Shown here piece by piece: positions 8,676 to 17,217 of a stretch of DNA of 64,000 nt (its first letter is position 1; each line of letters starts with the position of its first letter). Below the pieces are notes generated by a model. That model was not told the DNA's origin. It saw nothing but the letters and a program-made list of their open reading frames with translations, and did not search any database. Where the stretch lies: the NCBI RefSeq assembly GCF_002014855.1, contig NZ_MUYV01000001.1, forward strand, positions 186,001 through 250,000, read 5' to 3'. Position numbers and translations under genes: made by a program. The stretch comes from Moraxella porci DSM 25326. Lineage in GTDB: Bacteria > Pseudomonadota > Gammaproteobacteria > Pseudomonadales > Moraxellaceae.

Positions 8676-10100
8676 TTAATGACAAAAAGGATCGAGCTCA
8701 TCTTCAGCATCATCTTTGCCATCGCTATTTTTATCTTGATCAAGCACCATTTCAAAAGGCTCAAGCACTGGTTTTAGGCTATCCGCCTGAGCTTTTGGTA
8801 GGACTTCATCAGCATCCAGTGCATATTGACCGAGTAGCTGCTGTAGCTTGCTGGGTGCAAGTAGCACTTGTAGTACTTCTTTGCCCAGCTCATCATAGCT
8901 ATTACCTGTGATGACACCCAGACCGTGCAGAGTGTTTTTGAGTCCGCCAGCATGATAAGGCAGGGTGAGTGTAAACTCTTTGAGTTCGCCCGAGAGCAGC
9001 TCTTGTACGGCGATCATCAGCTGATCGATGCCTAGATTTTCACGAGCGGAGACATAGACACGATGCGGTACACCATGATCTTGATAATAGATGGCAGGTG
9101 GTTCGCCGCTTTTGTCGATTTTGTTATGTACAAGCAAAATCGGCGCATCGGCTTTGATTTGGGCAAGTACATCATTGACCGCGGCAATCTGCTCATGGCG
9201 ATCTTCGCTGGCGGTATCGATGACGTGTAGTAGCAGATCAGCTTCAAGCGTCTCTTCGAGCGTTGCATGAAAGCTTTCAACCAGTTCATGCGGTAGATGA
9301 CGCACAAAGCCCACAGTATCGGCAAGCACGACATTGCCGACACCCGGCCATTTGACACGGCGTAGCGTCGGATCGAGTGTGGCAAATAGCTGATCGGCGG
9401 CATAGATATTGTCATCAGCTAGGCGGTTAAAGAGCGTGGATTTGCCTGCGTTGGTGTAGCCGACCAGTGACACGGTGGGGATTTCAGACTTTTGGCGTTT
9501 GGCACGACCTTGTGCACGAGTTTGCTTGACTTTATCAAGCTTGGCTTTTAGCTGTGTGACACGAATCTGTAGCAATCGGCGGTCGGTTTCTAGCTGAGTT
9601 TCACCCGGCCCACGCAGACCGATACCGCCTTTTTGGCGCTCAAGGTGTGTCCAACCACGCACAAGCCGAGTAGCTAGATGATTTAGCTGTGCTAATTCTA
9701 CTTGTAGCTTGCCTTCATAAGTGCGAGCACGCTGAGCAAAAATATCGAGAATGAGACCTGTTCTATCTAGCACACGACATTTTAGAATTTTTTCAAGATT
9801 TCGCTCTTGGCTCGGGGTGAGTGTGTGATTAAAAATCACCACCACATCACCTTTTTCGCCATCGGTGCTGTCACGAAAACGACGCACGGCATCGGTGATT
9901 TCGTCCGCTTTACCTGTGCCGACGAAGTATTTGGCGTGCGGCTTACTGCGACTGCCTGTGATGATTTCGATTTCGTTTGCCCCAGCTGAATGTACAAGCA
10001 GGCGAAACTCTTCTAAATCATCAGGATCGATGATTTGATGGATATCAAGATGAACCAAGATGGCATTGTCACCACCTTCATGTCTGTCAAAATATTGCAA
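8676..10100 (-). CDS. hflX: ribosome-associated GTPase HflX
   Basis: A 474-residue GTPase that splits stalled or heat-damaged 70S ribosomes. It has the N-terminal HflX domain, a helical linker with GIGLRGPGETQLETDRR, then the G domain: GYTNAGKST (G1), DTVGFVRHLP (G3) and NKIDKS (G4). The C-terminus carries an extra, highly acidic tail of about 40 residues ending DPFCH. The start codon is TTG at 10100: the encoded MQYFDRHEGG matches the usual family N-terminus, and AAGGA lies 7 nt upstream. No hfq neighbour is present, unlike the enterobacterial locus. Confidence 0.97.
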   Translation of the reverse strand: MQYFDRHEGGDNAILVHLDIHQIIDPDDLEEFRLLVHSAGANEIEIITGSRSKPHAKYFVGTGKADEITDAVRRFRDSTDGEKGDVVVIFNHTLTPSQERNLEKILKCRVLDRTGLILDIFAQRARTYEGKLQVELAQLNHLATRLVRGWTHLERQKGGIGLRGPGETQLETDRRLLQIRVTQLKAKLDKVKQTRAQGRAKRQKSEIPTVSLVGYTNAGKSTLFNRLADDNIYAADQLFATLDPTLRRVKWPGVGNVVLADTVGFVRHLPHELVESFHATLEETLEADLLLHVIDTASEDRHEQIAAVNDVLAQIKADAPILLVHNKIDKSGEPPAIYYQDHGVPHRVYVSARENLGIDQLMIAVQELLSGELKEFTLTLPYHAGGLKNTLHGLGVITGNSYDELGKEVLQVLLAPSKLQQLLGQYALDADEVLPKAQADSLKPVLEPFEMVLDQDKNSDGKDDAEDELDPFCH

Positions 10101-10270
10101 ATTTTATCCTTATGATAAATATTATTATAAATAAATTTTAACCAATTAATCAGCAAGCAACAACATGGGATGGTGATGGGGAATTTTGGTGTACCACTTA
10201 CCATCGAATGTGTCACTTGAACTACATTTTATGCTATTATAAGGCATTTTTGGGATGAAGTGAGTTTTTT

Positions 10271-11152
10271 ATGTCACAGCGAGCAATCAGACAGCTACAC
10301 GCACATGGCAAGACATTGGATTTATCCACGCCAAAGGTGATGGGAATCTTAAATGTCACACCAGATTCGTCCTCCGATGGTGGTCGCTATCATGGCGTGG
10401 ATCGGGCGCTTGCCCATGCCGAATCGATGATCGCTGATGGCGTGCATATCATCGATATCGGTGGCGAATCGACACGCCCCAATGCGACCGCAGTCGGCAC
10501 GGATGAAGAGCTTCGCCGTGTCGTCCCTGTGGTGCAGGCGATTCGTCAGCATTTTGGCGATGAGATTTGGCTGTCGCTTGATACCAGTAATCCTGCGGTG
10601 ATGCAAGCGGGTATCGAATCGGGCGCAGACATCATCAATGATGTGCGAGCACTGCGACGAGATGGGGCGGTGCAGATGGCGGCCAAGCTTGGTGTGCCTG
10701 TGGTGCTGATGCACAGCCGCGGTGAGCCTGATACGATGGATGAGTTGGCGGTATATACTGATGTCATCCGTGAAGTCATCGACGAGCTGTCGCACAGCAT
10801 TGAGCGGGCGGTGTCAGCTGGGGTGGCTCGTGAGCAGTTGGTGATTGATGTTGGTATGGGCTTTGCCAAAACTTATGAGCATCACAAGGTGCTGATGACG
10901 CAGCTAAATACTGTTATTCGGGAGCTTGATTTGCCGATGTTGTTTGGTGTGTCTCGTAAGCGGTTTTTGGGTGAGATATTGCAGCGTACGGAGTTGGATA
11001 GCCTACAAAACCATCAGCCGCATGATCGAGATGTCATCGGTGCTGGGATGTCGCTATTGGCGGCACAACAAGGCGCAAGTATCGTGCGTGTGCATGATGT
11101 CGCCAAAAGTGTGCAGATGCTGTCGATGTGGCAGCAGATTTATGGTGGGTGA
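10271..11152 (+). CDS. folP: dihydropteroate synthase with Phe-to-Ser change in loop 1
   Basis: A 293-residue TIM-barrel enzyme that joins pABA to hydroxymethyl-dihydropterin pyrophosphate in folate synthesis; it is the sulfonamide target. Motifs: MGILNVTPDSSSDGG (24-38), DIGGESTRP (about 62-70), DTSNPAVM, a GMGFAKT segment and GVSRKRFLGE. The first motif is normally NVTPDSFSDGG. Residue 34, the counterpart of E. coli Phe28, is Ser here (TCC at 10370-10372; one base from TTC). That position contacts pABA and sulfonamides, and its substitution is a known resistance route in other species. The gene is otherwise intact. A weak TTGAAC/TATAAG pair lies upstream. The next gene starts 4 nt after the stop. 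Confidence 0.97.
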   Translation: MSQRAIRQLHAHGKTLDLSTPKVMGILNVTPDSSSDGGRYHGVDRALAHAESMIADGVHIIDIGGESTRPNATAVGTDEELRRVVPVVQAIRQHFGDEIWLSLDTSNPAVMQAGIESGADIINDVRALRRDGAVQMAAKLGVPVVLMHSRGEPDTMDELAVYTDVIREVIDELSHSIERAVSAGVAREQLVIDVGMGFAKTYEHHKVLMTQLNTVIRELDLPMLFGVSRKRFLGEILQRTELDSLQNHQPHDRDVIGAGMSLLAAQQGASIVRVHDVAKSVQMLSMWQQIYGG

Positions 11153-11156
11153 TGCC

Positions 11157-11795
11157 ATGAAGCGGCTCTTACACTTTTTGGATCGTGCGTTTGTCTGGTT
11201 TTGTCGTGTGGTATTTTGGGGATTGATAATTATATTGTTGGTTATAATGCTTTATGGAATAATCGGTATGATTAAAAGCACAATCAGAACAGGCGATCCC
11301 TTGGATTATTTGATTGGTCCTTACAAAATTGAATTAAGAAACAATTATTACTTGGTTGAAGGTTTTGAGCACTACGATTCATATTGGTTACAGAACTGGG
11401 ATGATCATGCCATTACCAATTACTACATTAATGAAATGTACCAAAAAACCGATCCTATTACTGGTATCGTTGATTATAAAAAATCCGGTAAATATTATTT
11501 GCTCTTAACAATGGATATCGGTTTGTGCGATACAATCCATGGTGGATTGGATACAGTTCCAACAACCATCAGTACTTACCATGTGTTTAATTATTTGGAT
11601 AGATGGGTGATTAGCTTTGATAGTTATCAAAAATATCAAGTATTTTTAACCAACCATAATATCACAGAGTATCCGCTCAAAGCATCGGAGCGTTATTTAA
11701 GTAGGGTGGAGAGCGAAGAAAAAGCACGACAAAAATGTATCAATTTCCCAGATGATTGGCACTGGCAAAAGCCAGAATTATCCACCGCTCAGTAG
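11157..11795 (+). CDS. orphan single-pass membrane protein, AT-rich
   Basis: A 212-residue protein I do not recognise. The start is ATG at 11157, 4 nt after the folP stop; the frame remains open upstream over folP, but that part is a shadow. Residues 1-11 are basic, 12-39 form one strong transmembrane helix, and the rest is a polar domain rich in Tyr, Asn, Asp and Ile, probably periplasmic. Codon use shifts sharply to AT-rich codons (AAT, TAT, ATT, AAA) compared with folP, which suggests recent acquisition or a fast-evolving lineage gene. It is convergent with rsmE with only 4 nt between stops. Confidence 0.7.
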   Translation: MKRLLHFLDRAFVWFCRVVFWGLIIILLVIMLYGIIGMIKSTIRTGDPLDYLIGPYKIELRNNYYLVEGFEHYDSYWLQNWDDHAITNYYINEMYQKTDPITGIVDYKKSGKYYLLLTMDIGLCDTIHGGLDTVPTTISTYHVFNYLDRWVISFDSYQKYQVFLTNHNITEYPLKASERYLSRVESEEKARQKCINFPDDWHWQKPELSTAQ

Positions 11796-11799
11796 TAAA

Positions 11800-12528
11800 T
11801 TAACCCAATTCATGAATCATATGTAGTGCCGTCAATGCCACCACAGGGGCGGTCTCGGTACGCAATACTCGCTCGCCAATCGTCCAAGGCACAAAGCCAT
11901 GCTCAGTGGCAAAGCTGATCTCTGCAGGGGATAGGCCACCTTCAGCACCGATTAATAGAGCGATAGAACTAGGCAGGGGGCTTGGGAAGGTAGGCTTGCC
12001 ATCTGACAATGCCAGTACCAATTTTAGCGCATCTTCACAATCTGCTACCCATGACTCAAGCGGTACAGGCGGAGTGATGGATGGGATGATGTTCAATCCG
12101 CATTGTTCACAAGCGGCGATCGCCACACCTTGCCAATGTTCGATTTTCTTAAAATCTCGCTCGTATTTTAGATGTGCTTGACAGCGTTCGCTGGTCAGTA
12201 GTTGAATCTGATGTACGCCCATTTCACACGCTTTTTGGATGGCATAATCCATACGATCGCCACGACTCATCACAAGTCCGATACTGACTGCAAAAGGCGG
12301 TGTGCGATTGATGGGGTTATGGGCATGAAGCTTTGCTTGTGCTGATTTTTTATCAATACTAATCAATTCTGCCGTATATTCACCGCCTGTACCATCAAAT
12401 AGCACCGCAGTGTCGCCCACTTTGGCACGCAAAACCTTGCACCAATGATGATAGACGCCATCAGGTAAGGTGATACTTTGACCGATGAGCGTCGCGGATA
12501 AAGGCGTCTCAATAAAAAATCTGGACAT
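11800..12528 (-). CDS. rsmE: 16S rRNA m3U1498 methyltransferase
   Basis: A 242-residue SPOUT-class methyltransferase that makes N3-methyluridine at position 1498 of 16S rRNA, using SAM. An N-terminal PUA-like domain (HHWCKVLRAKVGD) is followed by the RNA methyltransferase core with SRGDRMDYAIQKACEMGV and the C-terminal knot motifs LLIGAEGGLSPAEI and GERVLRTETAP. Length and motifs are typical. ATG at 12528. The metF terminator lies just upstream, so it is likely transcribed separately. Confidence 0.96.
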   Translation of the reverse strand: MSRFFIETPLSATLIGQSITLPDGVYHHWCKVLRAKVGDTAVLFDGTGGEYTAELISIDKKSAQAKLHAHNPINRTPPFAVSIGLVMSRGDRMDYAIQKACEMGVHQIQLLTSERCQAHLKYERDFKKIEHWQGVAIAACEQCGLNIIPSITPPVPLESWVADCEDALKLVLALSDGKPTFPSPLPSSIALLIGAEGGLSPAEISFATEHGFVPWTIGERVLRTETAPVVALTALHMIHELG

Positions 12529-12556
12529 GATTCGTCAATAAATGGTAAGAAAAATT

Positions 12557-12613
12557 AAAAACCGTGATGAGTTAATGCTCATATCAACTGGCATCAACTC
12601 ATGGACGGTTTTT
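12557..12613 (-). terminator. terminator downstream of metF
   Basis: Left arm AAAAACCGT-g-ATGAGTT-a-ATGC pairs with GCAT-c-AACTCAT-gg-ACGGTTTTT, giving about 20 paired bases with two small internal loops. On the minus strand it ends in a T tract (GGTTTTTAATTTTTC), 8 nt past the metF stop. Confidence 0.85.
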
Positions 12614-12620
12614 GGATAAA

Positions 12621-13574
12621 TTAAATTAATCCCAAGCTTTCGACCAAAGCTTTGTTTGGCTCGGTGTGGTTCATGCTATAAAAATGCAGACTTGGCACGC
12701 CTTCACTAATCAAGCGTTCGCATAGCTGATGCACGATATCAAAGCCAAATTGGCGGATGGATTTTTTGTCATCGCCATAGTCGGCAAGCTGTTTGCGGAT
12801 ATAACGTGGGACATCGGCACCACAGCCATCTGCAAAGCGGATTAGGTTTGATGCATTGGTGATTGGCATGATACCTGCGATGATTGGGAAGTCATCTTGA
12901 TGCACGCCTTTTTTTGTCAAGCGGTCACGCAAGAACAGATAGCTGTCAGGATTGTAGAAGAATTGGGTAATGGCTTCGTTTGCGCCAGCATGATATTTGG
13001 CAACCAGATTATCAATATCTGCTTCAAAATTACGCGCCTGTGGATGCATCTCGGGATAGGCGGCGACTTTGATGGAGAAGTGATCGGCACTGTGTTCACG
13101 AATGTATTTGACCAAGTCCAGTGCATAAGGCAGCTCGCCATAGCCGACCTGACCTGATGGCAAATCACCACGCAGTGCCACCACGCGATCCACGCCCAGT
13201 GCTTTATAATAATCCAGTAGCTCGCCGATTTGTGATTTGGTGTCGCCGATACATGACATATGTGGAGCGATTGGCGTGCTGCCTTTTTCGATGAGCGCCT
13301 TGACGATGCCTAAGGTGCGTTCACGCGTTGAGCCACCGGCACCATAGGTAACTGAGAAGTATTTTGGATTCAAAGCGTTCAGTTCATCAAAGACGCCAAG
13401 CAGCTTGTCTTGACCTTCGTCAGTTTTAGTAGGGAAGAACTCAAACGAAAATGGTGTCTTGGCTTTGGTGGTGCGTTCGCTGACCGAGTGTGTGGCCACT
13501 TCATGAATATCGGTTTTTAGCTCATTTAGCAGTTTTTCGATGGCGGATAAACGCTCTTGGGTTTTGGCTTTCAT
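12621..13574 (-). CDS. metF: methylenetetrahydrofolate reductase
   Basis: A 317-residue FAD-dependent TIM-barrel enzyme reducing 5,10-methylene-THF to 5-methyl-THF, the methyl donor for methionine synthesis. Visible motifs are FSFEFFPTKTDEG, SVTYGAGGSTRERT, HMSCIGD, DRVVALRGD and the AAYPEMHP segment. It is slightly longer than E. coli MetF because of a coiled-coil-like N-terminal stretch of about 40 residues. ATG at 13574. It is a single-gene unit bounded by its own terminator, and no MET box or SAM riboswitch is evident upstream. Confidence 0.97.
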   Translation of the reverse strand: MKAKTQERLSAIEKLLNELKTDIHEVATHSVSERTTKAKTPFSFEFFPTKTDEGQDKLLGVFDELNALNPKYFSVTYGAGGSTRERTLGIVKALIEKGSTPIAPHMSCIGDTKSQIGELLDYYKALGVDRVVALRGDLPSGQVGYGELPYALDLVKYIREHSADHFSIKVAAYPEMHPQARNFEADIDNLVAKYHAGANEAITQFFYNPDSYLFLRDRLTKKGVHQDDFPIIAGIMPITNASNLIRFADGCGADVPRYIRKQLADYGDDKKSIRQFGFDIVHQLCERLISEGVPSLHFYSMNHTEPNKALVESLGLI

Positions 13575-13725
13575 GGGTCTCTCGTGATGATGGGATGATC
13601 CAAAGCTAAGCTTGGATGAAAATCATCAGATTATAGCAGAAATGGGCGGATTTGTTAATTTGAATTTCACATTCTGATCAGGATTAACAGATCGATGCAG
13701 CCATCATAAGGTGGTATAAACAAAA

Positions 13726-13745
13726 CCCCACGATACATCGTGGGG
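13726..13745 (-). terminator. terminator downstream of lldD
   Basis: Arms CCCCACGAT and ATCGTGGGG form a perfect 9-bp stem with a 2-nt centre. On the minus strand it is followed by TTTTGTTTAT and sits 15 nt after the lldD stop. Confidence 0.85.
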
Positions 13746-13760
13746 CAAAGCTGTAGGCGA

Positions 13761-14969
13761 TTACCAGCGAATCGGCGTGATGTGTGGATTGCCTGATTTT
13801 AGGTGCTCATAAGTCCCTTTGACAAAGATGTCTTCGTTTACGGTATTGATATTGGTATGACCACAGAATGCCATGGTGATGTCGCACTCTTTGTAGATGA
13901 TTTCAAGTGCACGGCGGACACCGTCTTCGCCATAAGCACCCAGACCGTATAGGAATGAGCGACCAATCATTGTGCCTTTTGCACCTAGGGCGATGGCTTT
14001 TAGGACATCTTGACCTGAGCGAATGCCTGAATCTAGCCATACTTCACAGTTTGAGTTCTCAGCGTGTGCTGCTTGTACACAGTCAGACAGTGCAGCGATC
14101 GATGATGGTGCACCATCCAGCTGACGGCCACCGTGGTTTGAGATGACCATTGCATCAGCACCTGAGCGAGCTGCTAGGATAGCATCTTCAGGCTCCATGA
14201 TGCCTTTGATAATCAGTGGGCCACCCCACAGTTCTTTGATGCGAGCGACATCATCCCAGTTTAGACTTGGGTCGAACTGCTCAGCTGTCCATGATGATAG
14301 GCTTGATAGATCCGTCACACCTTTGGCATGACCTGCGATATTGCGGAAAGTATGACGCTTGGTGCCAAGCATATTAAAGCACCATTCAGGCTTGGTCATT
14401 AGGTTTAGGATGTTTTTTAGGGTTGGCTTTGGTGGCGCTGATAGACCGTTTTTGATGTCTTTGTGGCGCTGGCCAAGTACTTGTAGGTCAGCGGTCAAAA
14501 TCAGTGCCGAGCAGTTGGCAGCTTTGGCACGCTTAATCAAGTTTTGCATGAATTCTTTGTCACGCATGACATACAACTGGAACCAAAACGGCTTAGAAGT
14601 GTTTTCAGTAACATCTTCGATAGAGCAGATAGACATCGTCGATAGTGAAAATGGAATGCCAAACTTCTCAGCAGCACGCGCCGCATGGATTTCACCATCC
14701 GCCCACATCATACCAGTAAAGCCAGTCGGTGCGATGGCCACAGGCATAGAGACATCTTGACCGATCATCTTCGTGGCTAGGCTGCGACCTTCCATATCCA
14801 CAAGGACACGCTGACGCAGTTTGATGCGGTCAAAGTCGGTCTCGTTATTGCGATAGGTGGTCTGTGTCCACGAACCTGAGTCCACATAGTCGTAGAACAT
14901 ACGAGGCACTTTACGCTCAGCGATGCGGCGTAGGTCTTCGATTTCGGTGATTTTGCTTAGATCTGCCAT
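13761..14969 (-). CDS. lldD: FMN-dependent L-lactate dehydrogenase
   Basis: A 402-residue member of the alpha-hydroxyacid dehydrogenase family that oxidises L-lactate to pyruvate and feeds electrons to quinone at the inner membrane. Visible motifs: AIAPTGFTGM (FMN loop), LILTADLQVLGQRHKD, the substrate/FMN segment LIIKGIMEPEDA, and the catalytic SNHGGRQLDGAPSS, followed by DSGIRSGQDVLKA. ATG at 14969 fits MADLSKITE with AAGAG upstream; the frame extends 11 codons further but without a good start context. It follows lldP on the same strand but is separated by a hairpin terminator, with its own promoter and a leader inverted repeat. Confidence 0.95.
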   Translation of the reverse strand: MADLSKITEIEDLRRIAERKVPRMFYDYVDSGSWTQTTYRNNETDFDRIKLRQRVLVDMEGRSLATKMIGQDVSMPVAIAPTGFTGMMWADGEIHAARAAEKFGIPFSLSTMSICSIEDVTENTSKPFWFQLYVMRDKEFMQNLIKRAKAANCSALILTADLQVLGQRHKDIKNGLSAPPKPTLKNILNLMTKPEWCFNMLGTKRHTFRNIAGHAKGVTDLSSLSSWTAEQFDPSLNWDDVARIKELWGGPLIIKGIMEPEDAILAARSGADAMVISNHGGRQLDGAPSSIAALSDCVQAAHAENSNCEVWLDSGIRSGQDVLKAIALGAKGTMIGRSFLYGLGAYGEDGVRRALEIIYKECDITMAFCGHTNINTVNEDIFVKGTYEHLKSGNPHITPIRW

Positions 14970-15002
14970 AATAAATTGCTCTTTTGGGTTGTTTTGCATC
15001 AA

Positions 15003-15050
15003 TTTTATTTTGATAAAAATTCATTGAAGGACTTTTTTATCAAAATAAAA
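15003..15050. repeat. 17-bp perfect AT-only-flanked inverted repeat in the lldD leader
   Basis: Arms TTTTATTTTGATAAAAA (15003-15019) and TTTTTATCAAAATAAAA (15034-15050) are perfect reverse complements separated by 14 nt. It lies 34 nt upstream of the lldD ATG and just inside the predicted transcript start, so it could be a 5' stem-loop in the mRNA or an operator. Confidence 0.75.
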
Positions 15051-15067
15051 CTGTAAAACAGCTGTGT

Positions 15068-15097
15068 ATTTTACCTGTATTGAGGCATGCACGGCAA
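15068..15097 (-). promoter_or_regulatory. candidate lldD promoter
   Basis: On the minus strand, TTGCCG (15097-15092), an 18-nt spacer, and TAAAAT (15073-15068). The implied start is close to the 17-bp inverted repeat. Confidence 0.45.
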
Positions 15098-15136
15098 TAG
15101 CTGATTTGTGGTTTTGGGCAATTACTTACAAAAATC

Positions 15137-15170
15137 ATCAAGCGGGCTTGATCTGGCAAACCCGCTTGAT
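15137..15170 (-). terminator. terminator/attenuator between lldP and lldD
   Basis: Arms ATCAAGCGGG and CCCGCTTGAT (15137-15146, 15161-15170), with additional inner TTG/CAA pairing. On the minus strand the stem is followed by GATTTTTG. It lies 9 nt after the lldP stop, so read-through into lldD would be reduced. Confidence 0.75.
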
Positions 15171-15178
15171 GGAGCAAA

Positions 15179-16933
15179 TCAGGCTTTGGCGCCTGTTTTG
15201 CTCATCACAAATAAGAAGAGGATTGGCCAAATGATGGCACCGACCCACCACACTGGGCTAAAGATCAATGCCATACCGATCAGACCGGCCTGTACAACAT
15301 AATAAGTCATTGAAATCAATGTCTTACGGATCACATAACCTTCACGGTTCACCAGACCAACGACCGCACACGCAGCGACGACATTATGCACCGAGATCAT
15401 GTTACCCGCAGCACCGCCGACCGCTTGTAGAGCGACGACTTTACCAGCATTGGCAACATCAAGACCGATTTGAGTTGCTGTACCCCATTGAAAATGCGCA
15501 AACATCATGTTCGATACGGTGTTCGAACCTGCAATGAATGCACCTAGCGCACCGATCCAAGGTGAGACCAGTGGCCACATACCTTCAAAGGCACCAGCGG
15601 CTGCAGTTGCCAATACTTTTGGCATCGCAAGCATTTGTACCGCTGCATCAGGCGCTGTCCCTGAGTTGATGAATACTTGCACCATCGGTACAGAGAACAG
15701 TAGTGCAGGTGCTGCAGCAAGCATAGTTTTGGCAGAAGCTGACCAGCTCTTTTTGACCATATCACCTTTCATGTTGAACAAGAAGATACAGATGATCGAC
15801 ACCAATAGCAGTACAGTACCTGGAGAGTAAAGCAGCTGAGTTTTGTTGGTGATGCTTGTACCTAGGATATTGCTATAAGCGATGGTGACTGGATCTGAGT
15901 TCAAGAATGCTTTTAGCGGCTTGACAGTACGAGTCACGATCAAGATTGCGATGATGATCAAGTAAGGCGCAAAGGCGCGCAGCACGCTGAAATTCGGTGC
16001 GTTTTTGTCATCGGTATTGGTGATGGCAAGTTCACTCACCCATTCTTTATCCCATGATTCACGAGGGCCGAAGTCAAAGGTTTCTTTTGGCGTCAAGAAG
16101 CCACGCTTAGCTGCGGGGATTACCAATGCCATACCGACGATGGCGCCGACGATCGATGGCAGCTCAGGGCCGATGAATTTGGCGGTCAAGGCATACGGTA
16201 TGGTAAATGCCAGACCAGCAAAGATAGCAAATGGTGCTGCTTTTAGACCTTCAGTGAATGAACGCTTTTGACCAAAGAAGCGAGTTAAAAAACCACAAAG
16301 AATTAGCGGAATCAAGAAACCAACAGCGGCGTGAACAAAGCCAACATTCCCCGAAATATCAAAGATATACGCAGGCAAATCTTTACCGACTGATGCCAGA
16401 GCATTTGCCACATCTTCTTTGTTTTCAAGACCTGAATTAACACCGATCAACAGTGGCGTACCCACCGCACCGTATGATACTGGCGTTGATTGGATGATCA
16501 ATACTGCCATCACACACGCCATTGCAGGGAAGCCAAGTGCCAAAAGTAATGGTGCTGCGACCGCTGATGGGGTACCCCAGCCAGTCGAACCCTCGATCAA
16601 GCAGCCAAACAGCCACGCCACGATGATCATCTGCACGCGACGGTCAGGTGAAATGTCCATAAAGCCACGGCGGATCGCTGAGATCGCGCCGCTTTCTTTA
16701 AGCGTATTTAGGATAAGAATCGCTGAAAAAACGATGAATAAAACATTGATGGCAGTCAAAACGCCATGGATGGTGGCGGCAGCGACTTGGTTGCCACTGG
16801 TCTGCCACACAAAATACGACAGCGCTGCGGTTGCCACATAAGCCAAACTCATGGCGTATTTTGCAGGCAGGCGCATCACGACTAATAGTACGAATACGAT
16901 GATGATTGGCAACATCGCCAAAAAAGTATACAT
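15179..16933 (-). CDS. lldP: L-lactate permease
   Basis: A 584-residue inner-membrane carrier of the LctP family, importing lactate (and glycolate) with protons. The protein is a long series of hydrophobic spans, with characteristic GCLIEGSTGWGTPSAVAAPLL, VSYGAVGTPLLIG, FIAGSNTVSNMMFA and QAVGGAAGNMISVHNVVAA segments. The start is ATG at 16933 (MYTFLAMLPII), preceded by AGGAGT with 5-nt spacing; the frame extends 19 codons further upstream but without support. Together with lldD it gives lactate uptake plus oxidation. No LldR-type regulator gene adjoins it. Confidence 0.96.
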   Translation of the reverse strand: MYTFLAMLPIIIVFVLLVVMRLPAKYAMSLAYVATAALSYFVWQTSGNQVAAATIHGVLTAINVLFIVFSAILILNTLKESGAISAIRRGFMDISPDRRVQMIIVAWLFGCLIEGSTGWGTPSAVAAPLLLALGFPAMACVMAVLIIQSTPVSYGAVGTPLLIGVNSGLENKEDVANALASVGKDLPAYIFDISGNVGFVHAAVGFLIPLILCGFLTRFFGQKRSFTEGLKAAPFAIFAGLAFTIPYALTAKFIGPELPSIVGAIVGMALVIPAAKRGFLTPKETFDFGPRESWDKEWVSELAITNTDDKNAPNFSVLRAFAPYLIIIAILIVTRTVKPLKAFLNSDPVTIAYSNILGTSITNKTQLLYSPGTVLLLVSIICIFLFNMKGDMVKKSWSASAKTMLAAAPALLFSVPMVQVFINSGTAPDAAVQMLAMPKVLATAAAGAFEGMWPLVSPWIGALGAFIAGSNTVSNMMFAHFQWGTATQIGLDVANAGKVVALQAVGGAAGNMISVHNVVAACAVVGLVNREGYVIRKTLISMTYYVVQAGLIGMALIFSPVWWVGAIIWPILFLFVMSKTGAKA

Positions 16934-16962
16934 ACCCACTCCTTGTTTATGTAAATCATATA

Positions 16963-16995
16963 CATGCATGGACAAATCTGTGCCGCCCATGCATG
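16963..16995. repeat. 9-bp inverted repeat upstream of lldP
   Basis: CATGCATGG (16963-16971) and CCATGCATG (16987-16995) with a 15-nt spacer, about 30 to 62 nt upstream of the lldP start. Possible operator or leader hairpin. Confidence 0.4.
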
Positions 16996-17217
16996 CTGGT
17001 TAACAATTGGTCTGTGATGATAGAATTTAACGCTAAACGACCGTTGGTTTGTAACCACAAAACATCAGAGTGAAGGTTAAAAATTGTATAATCGACTAGA
17101 CAACTTAAAAAGTTGCAGTATTTTACTGAAAAGTAAATTAAATTGCTAGTATTTTGATTATGAATTAAGAAAATTTTGGTATTTTTAGGGGAATATTGAT
17201 CGACACCCGCTGTTAAA

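Noticed and set aside
10926..11156. Longer version of the orphan gene starting inside folP
   Set aside because: The upstream part overlaps folP in another frame and merely shadows it; ATG 11157 puts the transmembrane helix at the N-terminus.
13575..13725. SAM riboswitch or MetJ box ahead of metF
   Set aside because: No conserved riboswitch core or AGACGTCT repeats were seen.
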